NCBI GenBank assembly: GCA_050946775.1
Contig: JBMNVL010000055.1
Span: 1 to 12,446 of the forward strand
Origin: UMGS1474 sp050946775
GTDB taxonomy: Bacteria; Bacillota; Clostridia; Oscillospirales; Acutalibacteraceae
Direction: 5' to 3'
DNA length: 12,446 nt
The notes beneath the pieces were generated by a model. That model made no database searches. It had not been told where the DNA came from and saw nothing but the letters and a program-made list of their open reading frames with translations. Shown in pieces: positions 1-7,155 of this stretch. A program made the translations under genes and the position numbers. Positions within the stretch are counted from its first letter, which is position 1. Each line of letters begins with the position of its first letter.

Positions 1-666
1 GACCAATTTATGATCAACGACAACATGATCGTTCCGCCGGCGGACGAGGCGGATATGGACAAAGTGGAGATCCTGCGCGGTCCCAACATCAAGCCCTTCC
101 CCCAGACCGCGCCGCTGCCGGAAAGCATCACCGCCAAGGTGCTGCTCAAGGTGGGCGACAACATCACCACCGACCACATCATGCCGGCCGGTGCCAAGAT
201 TCTGCCGCTGCGCTCCAATATCCCCGCCATTTCCCAGCATTGCTTCACCCGCTGCGATCCCGATTTTCCCGCCCGCTGCCAGAAAGAAGGCGCCGGGATC
301 ATCATCGGCGGGATCAACTACGGGCAGGGCAGCTCCCGCGAGCACGCGGCGCTGGCGCCGCTGTACCTCGGGATCAAGGCGGTCATCGTCAAATCCTTCG
401 CCCGCATCCACGTCGCCAATCTGATCAACGCCGGCATTCTGCCGCTGACCTTTGAAAACGAGGCGGATTACGATAAAATCGCCTTCGGCGACGAAATCTC
501 CCTGCCCGACGTGCGCCAAAAGCTGATCGACGGCGCGCCTTTGGAGCTGGTCGATCACACCGCCGGCGAGCGCATCCCGCTCAAGTCCGGTTTTTCCAAA
601 CGCCAGATCGCCATGCTGCTGGCCGGCGGTCTGCTGGACTATACCCGCGAACAGCAGGGCAAATGA
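1..666 (+). CDS. Aconitate hydratase, C-terminal part (5' end outside window)
   Basis: The visible 221 codons are the C-terminal swivel domain of an aconitase, which isomerises citrate to isocitrate in the cytoplasm. The reading frame is open back to base 1 (Asp-Gln-Phe before the Met at base 10), so that Met is internal and the gene begins outside the window. Supporting motifs are the linker ending in VPPA, then GDNITTDHIMPAGAKILPLRSN, and the signature YGQGSSREHAALAPLYLG followed by KSFARIHVANLINAGILPL. The Ser of GSSREHA corresponds to the catalytic serine of the family. The 4Fe-4S cysteines lie in the missing N-terminal part. LeuD-type isopropylmalate dehydratase small subunits share this fold, but they do not carry the preceding linker, and the NITTDHIMPAGA wording is aconitase-like. 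It lies 18 bases upstream of rex, so the two are probably cotranscribed. acnA versus another aconitase class cannot be decided from this end. Confidence 0.92.
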   Translation, partial: DQFMINDNMIVPPADEADMDKVEILRGPNIKPFPQTAPLPESITAKVLLKVGDNITTDHIMPAGAKILPLRSNIPAISQHCFTRCDPDFPARCQKEGAGIIIGGINYGQGSSREHAALAPLYLGIKAVIVKSFARIHVANLINAGILPLTFENEADYDKIAFGDEISLPDVRQKLIDGAPLELVDHTAGERIPLKSGFSKRQIAMLLAGGLLDYTREQQGK

Positions 667-684
667 AAAGAGGTCACACGCATC

Positions 685-1317
685 ATGGATAAATCGCAGT
701 CGATCTCCATGTCGGTCATCCGCCGGTTGCCTCGCTACTACCGCTTTTTGTACGATCTCAAGCAAAACGGCGTCGTGCGGATCTCCTCCCGCGATCTGGC
801 CGAGCGGATGGGGTTGACCGCCTCGCAGATCCGGCAGGATCTCAACTGCTTCGGCGGTTTCGGCCAACAGGGCTACGGCTACGCGGTGGAGCCGCTTTAC
901 GACGTGATCGGCCATATTCTCGGGATGGACACCCCCGCGCAGGCGGTGCTGATCGGCGCGGGCAATCTGGGCAGCGCCATCGCCAACCACATCCCCTTTG
1001 AAAGCCGCGGCATCCGGCTGATCGGGGTATTTGACGACGCGCCGGCCCTTTCGAACAAAGCGGTGCGATCCCTGCCCATCCGGCCCACCGAAGAGCTGGA
1101 GGATTTTTGCAAAAAGCAAAAGCCGGCGCTGGCGATCCTGTGCATCCCCAAGGAAGCCGCGCCCGCTTTGGTGGAACGGCTGCTGGCGCTGGACGTCAAG
1201 GGCTTCTGGAATTTCAGCCACTACGATATCGCCCATCATCATCCCGACGCCATCGTGGAAAACGTCCATCTGGGCGACAGCCTGATGACGCTGGCGTATC
1301 AGCTCAAGGCGGAATAA
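685..1317 (+). CDS. rex: Redox-sensing transcriptional repressor Rex
   Basis: A full-length 210-residue Rex, the NADH/NAD+-sensing repressor of fermentation and respiration genes in Gram-positive bacteria. Residues about 8-75 form the winged helix, with VIRRLPRYYRFL, a recognition helix SQIRQDLNCFGGFG and the wing QQGYGY. A Rossmann NAD(H)-binding domain follows, with GAGNLG at 91-96 and the acidic end of beta-2 at VFDD (115-118). The C-terminal domain-swap helix ends in LAYQLKAE. The ATG at 685 has an AGAGGT ribosome site ten bases upstream. It lies between an aconitase and a DUF1858 gene. Rex regulons often include reductive carbon-flow genes, so coregulation with the aconitase is plausible but inferred. 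No canonical Rex operator (TTGTTAA-N6-TTAACAA type) is visible in front of this gene or elsewhere in the window. Confidence 0.96.
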   Translation: MDKSQSISMSVIRRLPRYYRFLYDLKQNGVVRISSRDLAERMGLTASQIRQDLNCFGGFGQQGYGYAVEPLYDVIGHILGMDTPAQAVLIGAGNLGSAIANHIPFESRGIRLIGVFDDAPALSNKAVRSLPIRPTEELEDFCKKQKPALAILCIPKEAAPALVERLLALDVKGFWNFSHYDIAHHHPDAIVENVHLGDSLMTLAYQLKAE

Positions 1318-1384
1318 CCGCCCGCCATTTGACCCACATTATTCTACGGGAACGATCCCGACAAACAGAAAGGATGGTTGCATC

Positions 1385-1582
1385 ATGACGATCACCAAAG
1401 ACACCCTGATCGGCGATATTCTCGACGCCGACCAGACCACCGCCGTTTATTTCCTCGAAATGGGGATGCATTGCCTGGGTTGTCCCGCTTCCCGCGGTGA
1501 AACGCTGGAGCAGGCCTGCCAGGTGCACGGTGTGGATTGTCAGCCGCTGGTGGACAAGATCAACGCCCATATGAGCAAATAG
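1385..1582 (+). CDS. DUF1858 domain protein (CxxC redox disulfide)
   Basis: A 65-residue protein made up entirely of a DUF1858 domain, the family annotated as hybrid-cluster-protein-associated redox disulfide domain. The hallmark is CLGCP with Cys30 and Cys33, preceded by ITKDTLIGDILDADQTTAVYFLEMGMH and followed by a short helical tail. The CxxC pair suggests thiol/disulfide exchange or metal binding in the cytoplasm, but no reaction is established for the family. The ATG at 1385 has AAAGGATGG eight bases upstream. It follows rex after 67 bases with no convincing promoter between them, and a terminator lies directly behind it, so it is probably the last gene of the aconitase-rex unit. Linkage to rex fits a redox role, which is inference. 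Confidence 0.88.
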   Translation: MTITKDTLIGDILDADQTTAVYFLEMGMHCLGCPASRGETLEQACQVHGVDCQPLVDKINAHMSK

Positions 1583-1591
1583 TCTGCCGCG

Positions 1592-1640
1592 AAAGGATCC
1601 CCGCCACGTCTGGATGGGGATCTTTTGTCATTTTTTGGGA
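1592..1640 (+). terminator. Intrinsic terminator after the rex unit
   Basis: GATCCCC (1596-1602) pairs with GGGGATC (1616-1622). The stem extends through AAAG/TTTT with one G-T pair, giving about 11 pairs around a 13-base loop. The downstream side is T-rich (TTTT, then after four bases TTTTTT). It ends 15 bases before the trmK start, so trmK probably has separate or read-through transcription. No clear trmK promoter is visible. Confidence 0.72.
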
Positions 1641-1654
1641 AAGGAGCGTTCGCT

Positions 1655-2308
1655 ATGGACGATCGGCTGCGCCGTGTGGCCGCGCAGGTACGCCCCGGAA
1701 GCCGGCTGGCCGATATCGGCACCGACCACGCCTACCTGCCCATCCATCTGGTATCCGCCGGGATCTGCCCGTCGGCCATCGCATCGGATCTGCGGATCGG
1801 GCCGGTGGAATCGGCGCGGCGCCACGTTGCCGCCGCCGGGCTGAGCGAACGCGTGCAGGTGCGGCTGGGCGACGGGCTGGATCCCGTCGCGCCGGATGAA
1901 GTCGACGATATCGTGATCGCCGGCATGGGCGGCGAGACCATCGCCGCCATTCTGGGCGCCGCTGCCTGGATCCGTGACGAACGCTACCGGCTGATTTTGC
2001 AGCCGATGACCCGCCCGGAGGAGCTGCGGCGGTATCTGCTGACCAACGGCTTTTCCCTGTTGCGCGAATCCGTCGCGCGGGACGGCGGGCATCTGTACAC
2101 CGTGATGACCGCCGCCTTTACCGGCGCTGCGCCCGTCACCGACGAAGCGGCCTATTACCGCGGCGCGCTGGGCGTCGACGGGCGGGAGTATCTGCAAAAA
2201 GAGATCGACCGGCTGAAAAAGAAGGAACACGGCTGCCGGCTGGCCGAAAAAACCGACGAGGCCGACCGGTGGCGCGATTTGATCGAACGATTGGAGGGAT
2301 CGCTTTGA
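1655..2308 (+). CDS. trmK: tRNA (adenine(22)-N(1))-methyltransferase TrmK
   Basis: A 217-residue TrmK/YqfN-family enzyme that uses S-adenosylmethionine to methylate N1 of A22 in the D arm of bacterial tRNAs. The class I methyltransferase core is clear: SAM-binding motif I DIGTDHAYLP at residues 20-29, an acidic SD following beta-2, DGLDP, and IAGMGGETI (88-96) as the family-specific motif, then LILQPM. A charged helical C-terminal tail (about 175-217) matches the coiled-coil domain of the family. The frame is open to a TTG at 1625, but the ATG at 1655 is preferred because AAGGAG (1641-1646) sits eight bases upstream and the extra residues overlap the terminator. The stop overlaps the next gene's start, as in the conserved trmK-Nif3 pair of Firmicutes. 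Confidence 0.95.
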   Translation: MDDRLRRVAAQVRPGSRLADIGTDHAYLPIHLVSAGICPSAIASDLRIGPVESARRHVAAAGLSERVQVRLGDGLDPVAPDEVDDIVIAGMGGETIAAILGAAAWIRDERYRLILQPMTRPEELRRYLLTNGFSLLRESVARDGGHLYTVMTAAFTGAAPVTDEAAYYRGALGVDGREYLQKEIDRLKKKEHGCRLAEKTDEADRWRDLIERLEGSL

Positions 2309-3051
2309 AGATTCGGGATATCATGGATTTCTGGCAGCAAAAGGCTCCCCTGGAAACCGCCGAGGAATGGGACAATCCCGGCCTTTTGGCGGGTGATCCC
2401 GACGCCGAGGTGACGGGGGTGCTGACCGCGCTGGACATCACCCCGCAAGCGGTGGAAGCGGCGACAAAAGCCGGCGCCAATCTGATCATCAGCCATCATC
2501 CGGTGATCTTTTCCCCGCTCAGGCGGCTGGCGTTCGACGGCGTCCCCTGTCGGCTGGTCAGGCACGGGATCGCGGCGCTGTGCCTGCACACCAATCTCGA
2601 CAAGGCCGACGGCGGCGTCAACGACGCGCTGATCGCCCGGCTGGGCTGGCCGAAGGGAGTCGTCGCCGAGGATGGGCTTTGCCGGGTCGTCACCCTGCCC
2701 CAAGCGGTTGAGCCAAACGAGCTGGCGCAGGCGGTTTCATCCGCGCTTGGCGGAGCAGTGCGTGTTCACGCCGGGGATCATCCGGTGCGCCGTATCGCGG
2801 TGTGCAGCGGTGGCGGCGGTGAAGACGTGCTGGCGCTGGCTGAACGGGTCGACGGGGTGTTGACCGGCGAGATCAGGCATCACGAATGGCTGGAACTGGC
2901 GGCCGCCGGGGTCACCGCCCTGGACGCCGGACATTACGCCACCGAGATCATGGCGGCCGACGCGCTCGCCGCCGCGACCGGCGCCGCGTTCCCTATGCTG
3001 GCGGTGACCGCCTTTGCGCAGGACCCGCCGTATAAAACGATAACGGAGTAA
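2305..3051 (+). CDS. Nif3-like dinuclear metal centre hexameric protein
   Basis: A 248-residue member of the Nif3/DUF34/YqfO family, toroidal hexamers with a two-metal site and a debated biochemical role (GTP cyclohydrolase I type 2 is a frequent but poorly supported label). Metal-site motifs are SHHPVIF (63-69, His64/His65), HTNLDKA (95-101, Asp99) and, near the C-terminus, GEIRHHEW and DAGHYATE (207-214, with His210 and Glu214). The length matches the short form without the PII-like insert found in YqfO-type proteins. The chosen start is TTG at 2305, which overlaps the trmK stop (TTGA) and has GGAGGG seven bases upstream. An earlier in-frame codon at 2269 would add 12 atypical residues, whereas KIRDIMDF is the normal N-terminus. 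Coupled translation with trmK is likely. Confidence 0.93.
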   Translation: MKIRDIMDFWQQKAPLETAEEWDNPGLLAGDPDAEVTGVLTALDITPQAVEAATKAGANLIISHHPVIFSPLRRLAFDGVPCRLVRHGIAALCLHTNLDKADGGVNDALIARLGWPKGVVAEDGLCRVVTLPQAVEPNELAQAVSSALGGAVRVHAGDHPVRRIAVCSGGGGEDVLALAERVDGVLTGEIRHHEWLELAAAGVTALDAGHYATEIMAADALAAATGAAFPMLAVTAFAQDPPYKTITE

Positions 3052-3057
3052 TCAACC

Positions 3058-4818
3058 ATGGCACTGGACGGATTGTTTTTGCGGTGCGTTTGCCGTCAGC
3101 TGGAAGAGCTGCTGACGGCCGATCCGCGGATCGATAAGATCCACCAGCCCTCCCGGGAGGAGCTGGTGATCGCCCTGCGCACCCGGCAGGGGCACCGGCG
3201 GCTGCTGCTGTCGGCGCGGGCCAATTCCCCGCGGGTGCATTTGACCGGCGTCAGCCCCGAAAACCCCGCGGCGCCGCCGATGTTCTGTATGCTGCTGCGC
3301 AAGCGGCTGACCGGCGGACGACTGGTCGCCGTCCGTCAGCCGGGGCTGGAGCGGGCGCTGTATCTGGATTTTGACTGCGTCAACGAACTGGGCGATCCGG
3401 TGCGGCTGACGCTGGCGGCGGAGATCATGGGCCGCCACAGCAACGTCATCCTGGTCGGGCCTGACGGGCTGGTGCTGGACGCCATCAAGCGGGTGGACTG
3501 GGATATGTCCTCGGTGCGTCCCATCCTGCCGGGTCTGCCCTACGCGCCGCCACCGCTGGCGGCCGGGCGGATCGATCTGTCGGCGAACACCCCCGAGGAG
3601 CTTTGGCGCGCCGTCAAAAACGGCCCGGACGGCCCGCTTTCCAAGGCGATACTGGGCGTATCGCAGGGGTTGTCGCCCCTTTTGTGCCGGGAAGCGGCGC
3701 ATTACGCCACCCGCGGCGCCGATTCGCCGGTTTCGACGTTGGGTGAAGAACAGAAAGACCGCTTTTTGTTCTTCGCCGGACGGCTGAAGGCGATCGCCGA
3801 CACCGGCGAGGGCGCCGTTCCCTATCTGCTGGAAAAGGACGGCGCGCCGCTGGAATTCAGTTGTCTGCCCATCGCCCAATACGGTCTGGCGGCGATCGGC
3901 CGTCAAGTGGAAAACTTTTCGGTATTGCTCGATACCTTTTACGCCGATAAAGACGCCGCCGAACGGATGCGGCAGCGTTCCCACGACCTGCTGCGGCTGT
4001 TGACCAACGCCAGCGAACGGGTATCCCGCAAGCTGGAAAACCAGCGGCTGGAGCTGGCCCGCTCGGAAAAGCGGGAGCAGCACCGGCTGTACGGGGATCT
4101 GATCAACGCCCATCTGGGCACGATCCCCAAGGGCGCGTCCGCCGCCGAGCTGGTCAACTACTACGACCCCGACTGCGCTACCGTCACCGTGCCGCTCGAT
4201 CCGGCGCTGTCGGCGGCGGCCAACGCCCAGCGGTATTACAAGCTTTACCGCAAGGCGCAGACCGCCGAGCAGGTTTTGCAGCAGCAGATCGCCGCCGGCG
4301 AAGAGGAGCTGCGGTATCTCGACTCGGTGTTCGACGCCCTGTCCCGGGCGCGGACCGCCCGGGAGCTGGAGGAGATCCGCGGGGAACTGGCCGACGGCGG
4401 CTATTGGCGGCGGTCGGGCGGCAAGCAAAAGCCTCCGCCTCCGATGGGTCCGCTCGAATTTGTCTCCGATGACGGATTTCCCATTCTGGTGGGACGCAAC
4501 AACCGCCAAAACGACCGGTTGACCACCCGCGTTGCCAGAGGAAGCGACGTCTGGCTGCACGTCAAGAACGTCCCCGGCTCCCACGTCATCGTGGTATGCG
4601 AAGGCCGCACCCCGCCCGACCGGACGGTGGAACAGGCGGCGATCCTGGCGGCGACCCATTCCCGCGCGGCCACCTCCCGGCAGGTGCCGGTGGATTATAC
4701 CCCGGCGCGTTTTGTCAAAAAACCGAACGGCGCCAAGCCCGGGATGGTGATCTACACCACCAACCAGACCGCTTACGTCGATCCCGATCCGGCGCTGGCC
4801 GACCGGTTGCGCAAGTGA
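3058..4818 (+). CDS. rqcH: NFACT family ribosome quality-control protein RqcH (FbpA/Rqc2-like)
   Basis: A 586-residue NFACT protein. The bacterial family binds split 50S subunits with stalled nascent chains and recruits tRNA-Ala to add C-terminal alanine tails that mark the peptide for degradation. Older annotations call it a fibronectin-binding protein. The NFACT-N domain covers about 1-180, with MFCMLLRKRLTGG, GLERALYLDF and EIMGRHSNVILVG. A long charged helical/coiled-coil region covers about 290-450. The NFACT-R (DUF814) domain covers about 463-575, with VGRNNRQNDRLTTRVARGSDVWLHVKNVPGSHVIV and YTPARFVKKPNGAKPGMVIY. The position matching the Asp-Arg pair important in RqcH reads Glu98-Arg99 by my count. 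It starts six bases after the Nif3-like stop. A promoter for the next unit overlaps its 3' end. Confidence 0.94.
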   Translation: MALDGLFLRCVCRQLEELLTADPRIDKIHQPSREELVIALRTRQGHRRLLLSARANSPRVHLTGVSPENPAAPPMFCMLLRKRLTGGRLVAVRQPGLERALYLDFDCVNELGDPVRLTLAAEIMGRHSNVILVGPDGLVLDAIKRVDWDMSSVRPILPGLPYAPPPLAAGRIDLSANTPEELWRAVKNGPDGPLSKAILGVSQGLSPLLCREAAHYATRGADSPVSTLGEEQKDRFLFFAGRLKAIADTGEGAVPYLLEKDGAPLEFSCLPIAQYGLAAIGRQVENFSVLLDTFYADKDAAERMRQRSHDLLRLLTNASERVSRKLENQRLELARSEKREQHRLYGDLINAHLGTIPKGASAAELVNYYDPDCATVTVPLDPALSAAANAQRYYKLYRKAQTAEQVLQQQIAAGEEELRYLDSVFDALSRARTARELEEIRGELADGGYWRRSGGKQKPPPPMGPLEFVSDDGFPILVGRNNRQNDRLTTRVARGSDVWLHVKNVPGSHVIVVCEGRTPPDRTVEQAAILAATHSRAATSRQVPVDYTPARFVKKPNGAKPGMVIYTTNQTAYVDPDPALADRLRK

Positions 4819-4835
4819 GCGATCTGTGGTATACT
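4807..4835 (+). promoter_or_regulatory. Sigma-A-type promoter with extended -10, for the DUF951-prfA operon
   Basis: TTGCGC (4807-4812) and TATACT (4830-4835) are separated by 17 bases, with TG one base upstream of the -10 (4827-4828), the extended -10 form. The -35 overlaps the last codons of rqcH. Transcription would start near 4842, about 20 bases before the GTG of the DUF951 gene. This gives the prfA-sua5-coaE run its own start even if it is also read from upstream. Confidence 0.7.
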
Positions 4836-4860
4836 TTATCAATGCGAAAGGCGGGAGAAC

Positions 4861-5037
4861 GTGGACATTCAAGTAGGCGACCGGCTGATCATGAAAAAGC
4901 CGCATCCCTGCGGCGCCGACGCCTTCGAGGTGCTGCGGGTGGGGATGGATTTCCGTCTGAAATGCGCCGGGTGCGGCCACGAATTTCTCGTTCCCCGGCT
5001 GAAGATCGAAAAACGGATCAAATCCATTTCACGATAG
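4861..5037 (+). CDS. DUF951 domain protein, small zinc-ribbon-like
   Basis: A 58-residue protein starting at GTG 4861, with a GGGAG-type ribosome site close upstream, and ending in TAG at 5035-5037. The translation MDIQVGDRLIMKKPHPCGADAFEVLRVGMDFRLKCAGCGHEFLVPRLKIEKRIKSISR contains the DUF951 hallmarks: GD near the N-terminus, KKPHPCG, EVLRVGMDFRLKC, and CxxCGH followed by PR. Cys17, Cys35 and Cys38 plus His40 could bind a metal, which is inferred. The family has no established function. It often sits near translation or replication genes in Firmicutes; here its stop overlaps the start of the ribosome site (AGGAGG) of prfA. Confidence 0.92.
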   Translation: MDIQVGDRLIMKKPHPCGADAFEVLRVGMDFRLKCAGCGHEFLVPRLKIEKRIKSISR

Positions 5038-5050
5038 GAGGCGTACGGCC

Positions 5051-6130
5051 GTGTTTGATCAATTGGCACAAGTGGAAAAGCGATACCGGGAGATCGAACA
5101 GCGGCTGTGCGATCCCGCCGTGATCGGCAATATCGACGAATACCAAAGCTGTATGAAAGAACACCGGCGGCTGGAGCCGCTGGTGGAGGAATACCGCCGT
5201 TATCAAGCCGCCGCGCGACAGGGCGAGGAAGCCCGCGCCGTGCTCGATGGCGGCGAGACCGACCGGGAGCTGCGGCAGCTGGCGGAGGAAGAACTGGCCG
5301 ACAGCAAAACCGCTCTCGCCCAAAGCGCCGAGCGGCTCAAGATCCTGCTTTTGCCCCGCGATCCCAACGACGAGCGGAACGTGATCGTCGAGATCCGCGG
5401 CGGCGCCGGCGGCGAGGAATCGGCGCTGTTCGCGGCCTCGCTTTACCGGATGTACACCATGTACGCCGAAGCTCATGGCTTTCGCACCGAAATGGTGAAC
5501 GCCAACGAGACCGAGCTGGGCGGATACAAGGAGGTCTCCTTCACCGTGTCGGGTGAAGGGGCTTACAGCCGGCTGAAGTTTGAAAGCGGCGTCCACCGGG
5601 TCCAGCGGGTGCCCGAAACCGAATCGGGCGGGCGGATCCACACCTCCACCGCCACGGTGGCGGTCCTTCCCGAAGCCGACGAGGTGGAGATCACCATCAA
5701 CCCCGCCGATCTGCAGATCGACACCTTCCGCTCCAGCGGCGCCGGCGGGCAGCACATCAACAAAACCGAATCCGCCATCCGCATTACCCATCTGCCGACA
5801 GGGCTTGTGGTGGAATGTCAGGATGAGCGCAGCCAGTTCAAAAATAAGGACAAAGCCATGCGGGTGCTGCGCAGCCGCCTGCTTGAGCGGCAGCAGCAGG
5901 CGCAGGCAACCGCCATCGCCGCCGACCGGCGGGCGCAGGTGGGCACCGGCAGCCGCAACGAGCGGATCCGCACCTACAATTTTCCGCAGGGACGGGTGAC
6001 CGATCACCGCATCGGGCTGACCCTGTACAAGATCGACGCGGTGATGAACGGCGATCTGGACGAGATCATCGACGCGTTGATCACCGCCGAACGCGCAAGA
6101 CAACTGCAAACGGCAGGTGAAAGCGAATGA
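5051..6130 (+). CDS. prfA: Peptide chain release factor 1 (RF1)
   Basis: RF1 recognises UAA and UAG in the ribosomal A site and triggers peptidyl-tRNA hydrolysis. All parts are present in 359 residues: a helical domain 1 (about 1-100), the RGGAGGEE segment, the codon-recognition tripeptide of RF1 type (Pro-Glu-Thr, a PxT, in VQRVPETESGGRIHTSTATVAVLPE) and the universal GGQ at 232-234 in SSGAGGQHINKTESAIRIT. The C-terminal CQDERSQFKNKDKAM and RIRTYNFPQGRVTDHRIG are also typical. PxT rather than SPF excludes RF2. The start is GTG at 5051 with AGGAGG (5036-5041) nine bases upstream. The prmC gene for the methylase that modifies the GGQ glutamine often follows prfA but is absent here; the next gene overlaps by four bases (ATGA). 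Confidence 0.98.
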   Translation: MFDQLAQVEKRYREIEQRLCDPAVIGNIDEYQSCMKEHRRLEPLVEEYRRYQAAARQGEEARAVLDGGETDRELRQLAEEELADSKTALAQSAERLKILLLPRDPNDERNVIVEIRGGAGGEESALFAASLYRMYTMYAEAHGFRTEMVNANETELGGYKEVSFTVSGEGAYSRLKFESGVHRVQRVPETESGGRIHTSTATVAVLPEADEVEITINPADLQIDTFRSSGAGGQHINKTESAIRITHLPTGLVVECQDERSQFKNKDKAMRVLRSRLLERQQQAQATAIAADRRAQVGTGSRNERIRTYNFPQGRVTDHRIGLTLYKIDAVMNGDLDEIIDALITAERARQLQTAGESE

Positions 6131-7155
6131 GATATACCACCAAACTGCTGACCGACTCCCCGGCCGATATCGCCGTCGCGGCCGAACTGCTGCGCCGGGG
6201 CGAGGCGGTGGGCATTCCCACCGAAACGGTTTACGGACTGGCCGCCGACGCCACCAACGAGGCGGCCGTCGCCAAAATATTCGCCGCCAAGGGTCGACCG
6301 CAGGACAACCCGCTGATCGTCCACGTGGCGGCGTTTGAAGAGATCGAGCCGTTGGTCGCCGCCATCCCCGACACGGCGCGGCGACTGGCCGACGCCTTTT
6401 GGCCGGGACCGCTGACCATGATCTTTCCCCGTTCCTCCCGCATCCCGGCTTCGGTCTGCGGCGGGTTGGACACGGTGGGCATCCGGCTGCCGGCGCATCC
6501 GGTGGCGCGGGCGCTGATTCGCCAGAGCGGACGGCCGCTGGCGGCGCCGTCGGGCAATCTGTCGGGTCGTCCCAGCCCCACCACCGCCGCCCATATGCTG
6601 GAGGACATGAACGGGCGGATCCCGGCCATCGTCGACGGCGGCGAAAGCGGCGTGGGATTGGAATCCACCGTCATTTCTCTGACGGAGGACGCCGTGCGGA
6701 TCCTGCGTCCCGGCGGGATCACCCCCGACATGCTGAAAAGCGTAGTCACAACCGTTGACGTCGACCCGGCGGTGACCGCGCCCCTGGAAACGGGCGCCAA
6801 AGCGGCCTCCCCCGGGATGAAATACAAGCATTACGCGCCACGCGCCAAGGTCACCCTGCTGCGGGGCGGCGCGGCGGCGTTTGCCGCCTACGTCAACGCC
6901 CGCGCCGGCGAGCATCCGACGGCGCTGTGCTTTGACGGAGAGGAAGGCGCGCTGACGGTGCCGACCCTCACCTACGGCAAGCGGCGGGACGCCGCCGAGC
7001 AGGCGCACCGTCTGTTTGACGCCCTGCGCCGGCTGGACGAGGAGGGCGCCACCCGGGTCTACGCCGCCTGTCCGGCGGCTGACGGAGTGGGGCTGGCGGT
7101 GTACAACCGCATTTTGCGCGCCGCGGGATTCGAGGTGATCGACCTTGACGGGTAA
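6127..7155 (+). CDS. L-threonylcarbamoyladenylate synthase, Sua5 type
   Basis: This enzyme makes threonylcarbamoyl-AMP from threonine, bicarbonate and ATP, the first step of t6A formation at position 37 of ANN-decoding tRNAs. At 342 residues it is the long Sua5/YwlC form rather than the short TsaC form. The YrdC domain (about 1-210) shows IPTETVYGL (30-38), KGRPQDNPLIVH (55-66), FWPGPLT, VGIRLPAHP, APSGNLSGRPSPT (140-152) and ILRPGGIT. The linker motif SPGMKYKHYAPRAKV (228-242) leads into the C-terminal Sua5 Rossmann-like domain (about 243-342). Its ATG overlaps the prfA stop as ATGA, indicating translational coupling. The tRNAs at the end of the window include Lys and Asn, both t6A substrates, though that is coincidence of location. 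Confidence 0.96.
   Translation: MRYTTKLLTDSPADIAVAAELLRRGEAVGIPTETVYGLAADATNEAAVAKIFAAKGRPQDNPLIVHVAAFEEIEPLVAAIPDTARRLADAFWPGPLTMIFPRSSRIPASVCGGLDTVGIRLPAHPVARALIRQSGRPLAAPSGNLSGRPSPTTAAHMLEDMNGRIPAIVDGGESGVGLESTVISLTEDAVRILRPGGITPDMLKSVVTTVDVDPAVTAPLETGAKAASPGMKYKHYAPRAKVTLLRGGAAAFAAYVNARAGEHPTALCFDGEEGALTVPTLTYGKRRDAAEQAHRLFDALRRLDEEGATRVYAACPAADGVGLAVYNRILRAAGFEVIDLDG

Noticed and set aside
10..666. Stand-alone isopropylmalate dehydratase small subunit starting at base 10
   Set aside because: The frame is open to the window edge and the first residues are aconitase linker sequence, so it is the end of a longer aconitase.
1329..1346. TTGACC and TATTCT as a promoter for the DUF1858 gene
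   Set aside because: The spacing is far too short for a sigma-A promoter and no better -10 lies at 17 bases.
1347..1360. Small inverted repeat CGGGA/TCCCG between rex and the DUF1858 gene
   Set aside because: Only five pairs and no T-tract; likely chance in GC-rich DNA.
3052..4980. 642-codon open frame on the minus strand opposite rqcH
   Set aside because: It is low-complexity, rich in Arg, Gln, Gly and Pro, has no domain signature, and mirrors the GC-rich third positions of rqcH. The same holds for the long minus frames opposite prfA (5018-6109), sua5 (6004-7197), the M18 gene and others.
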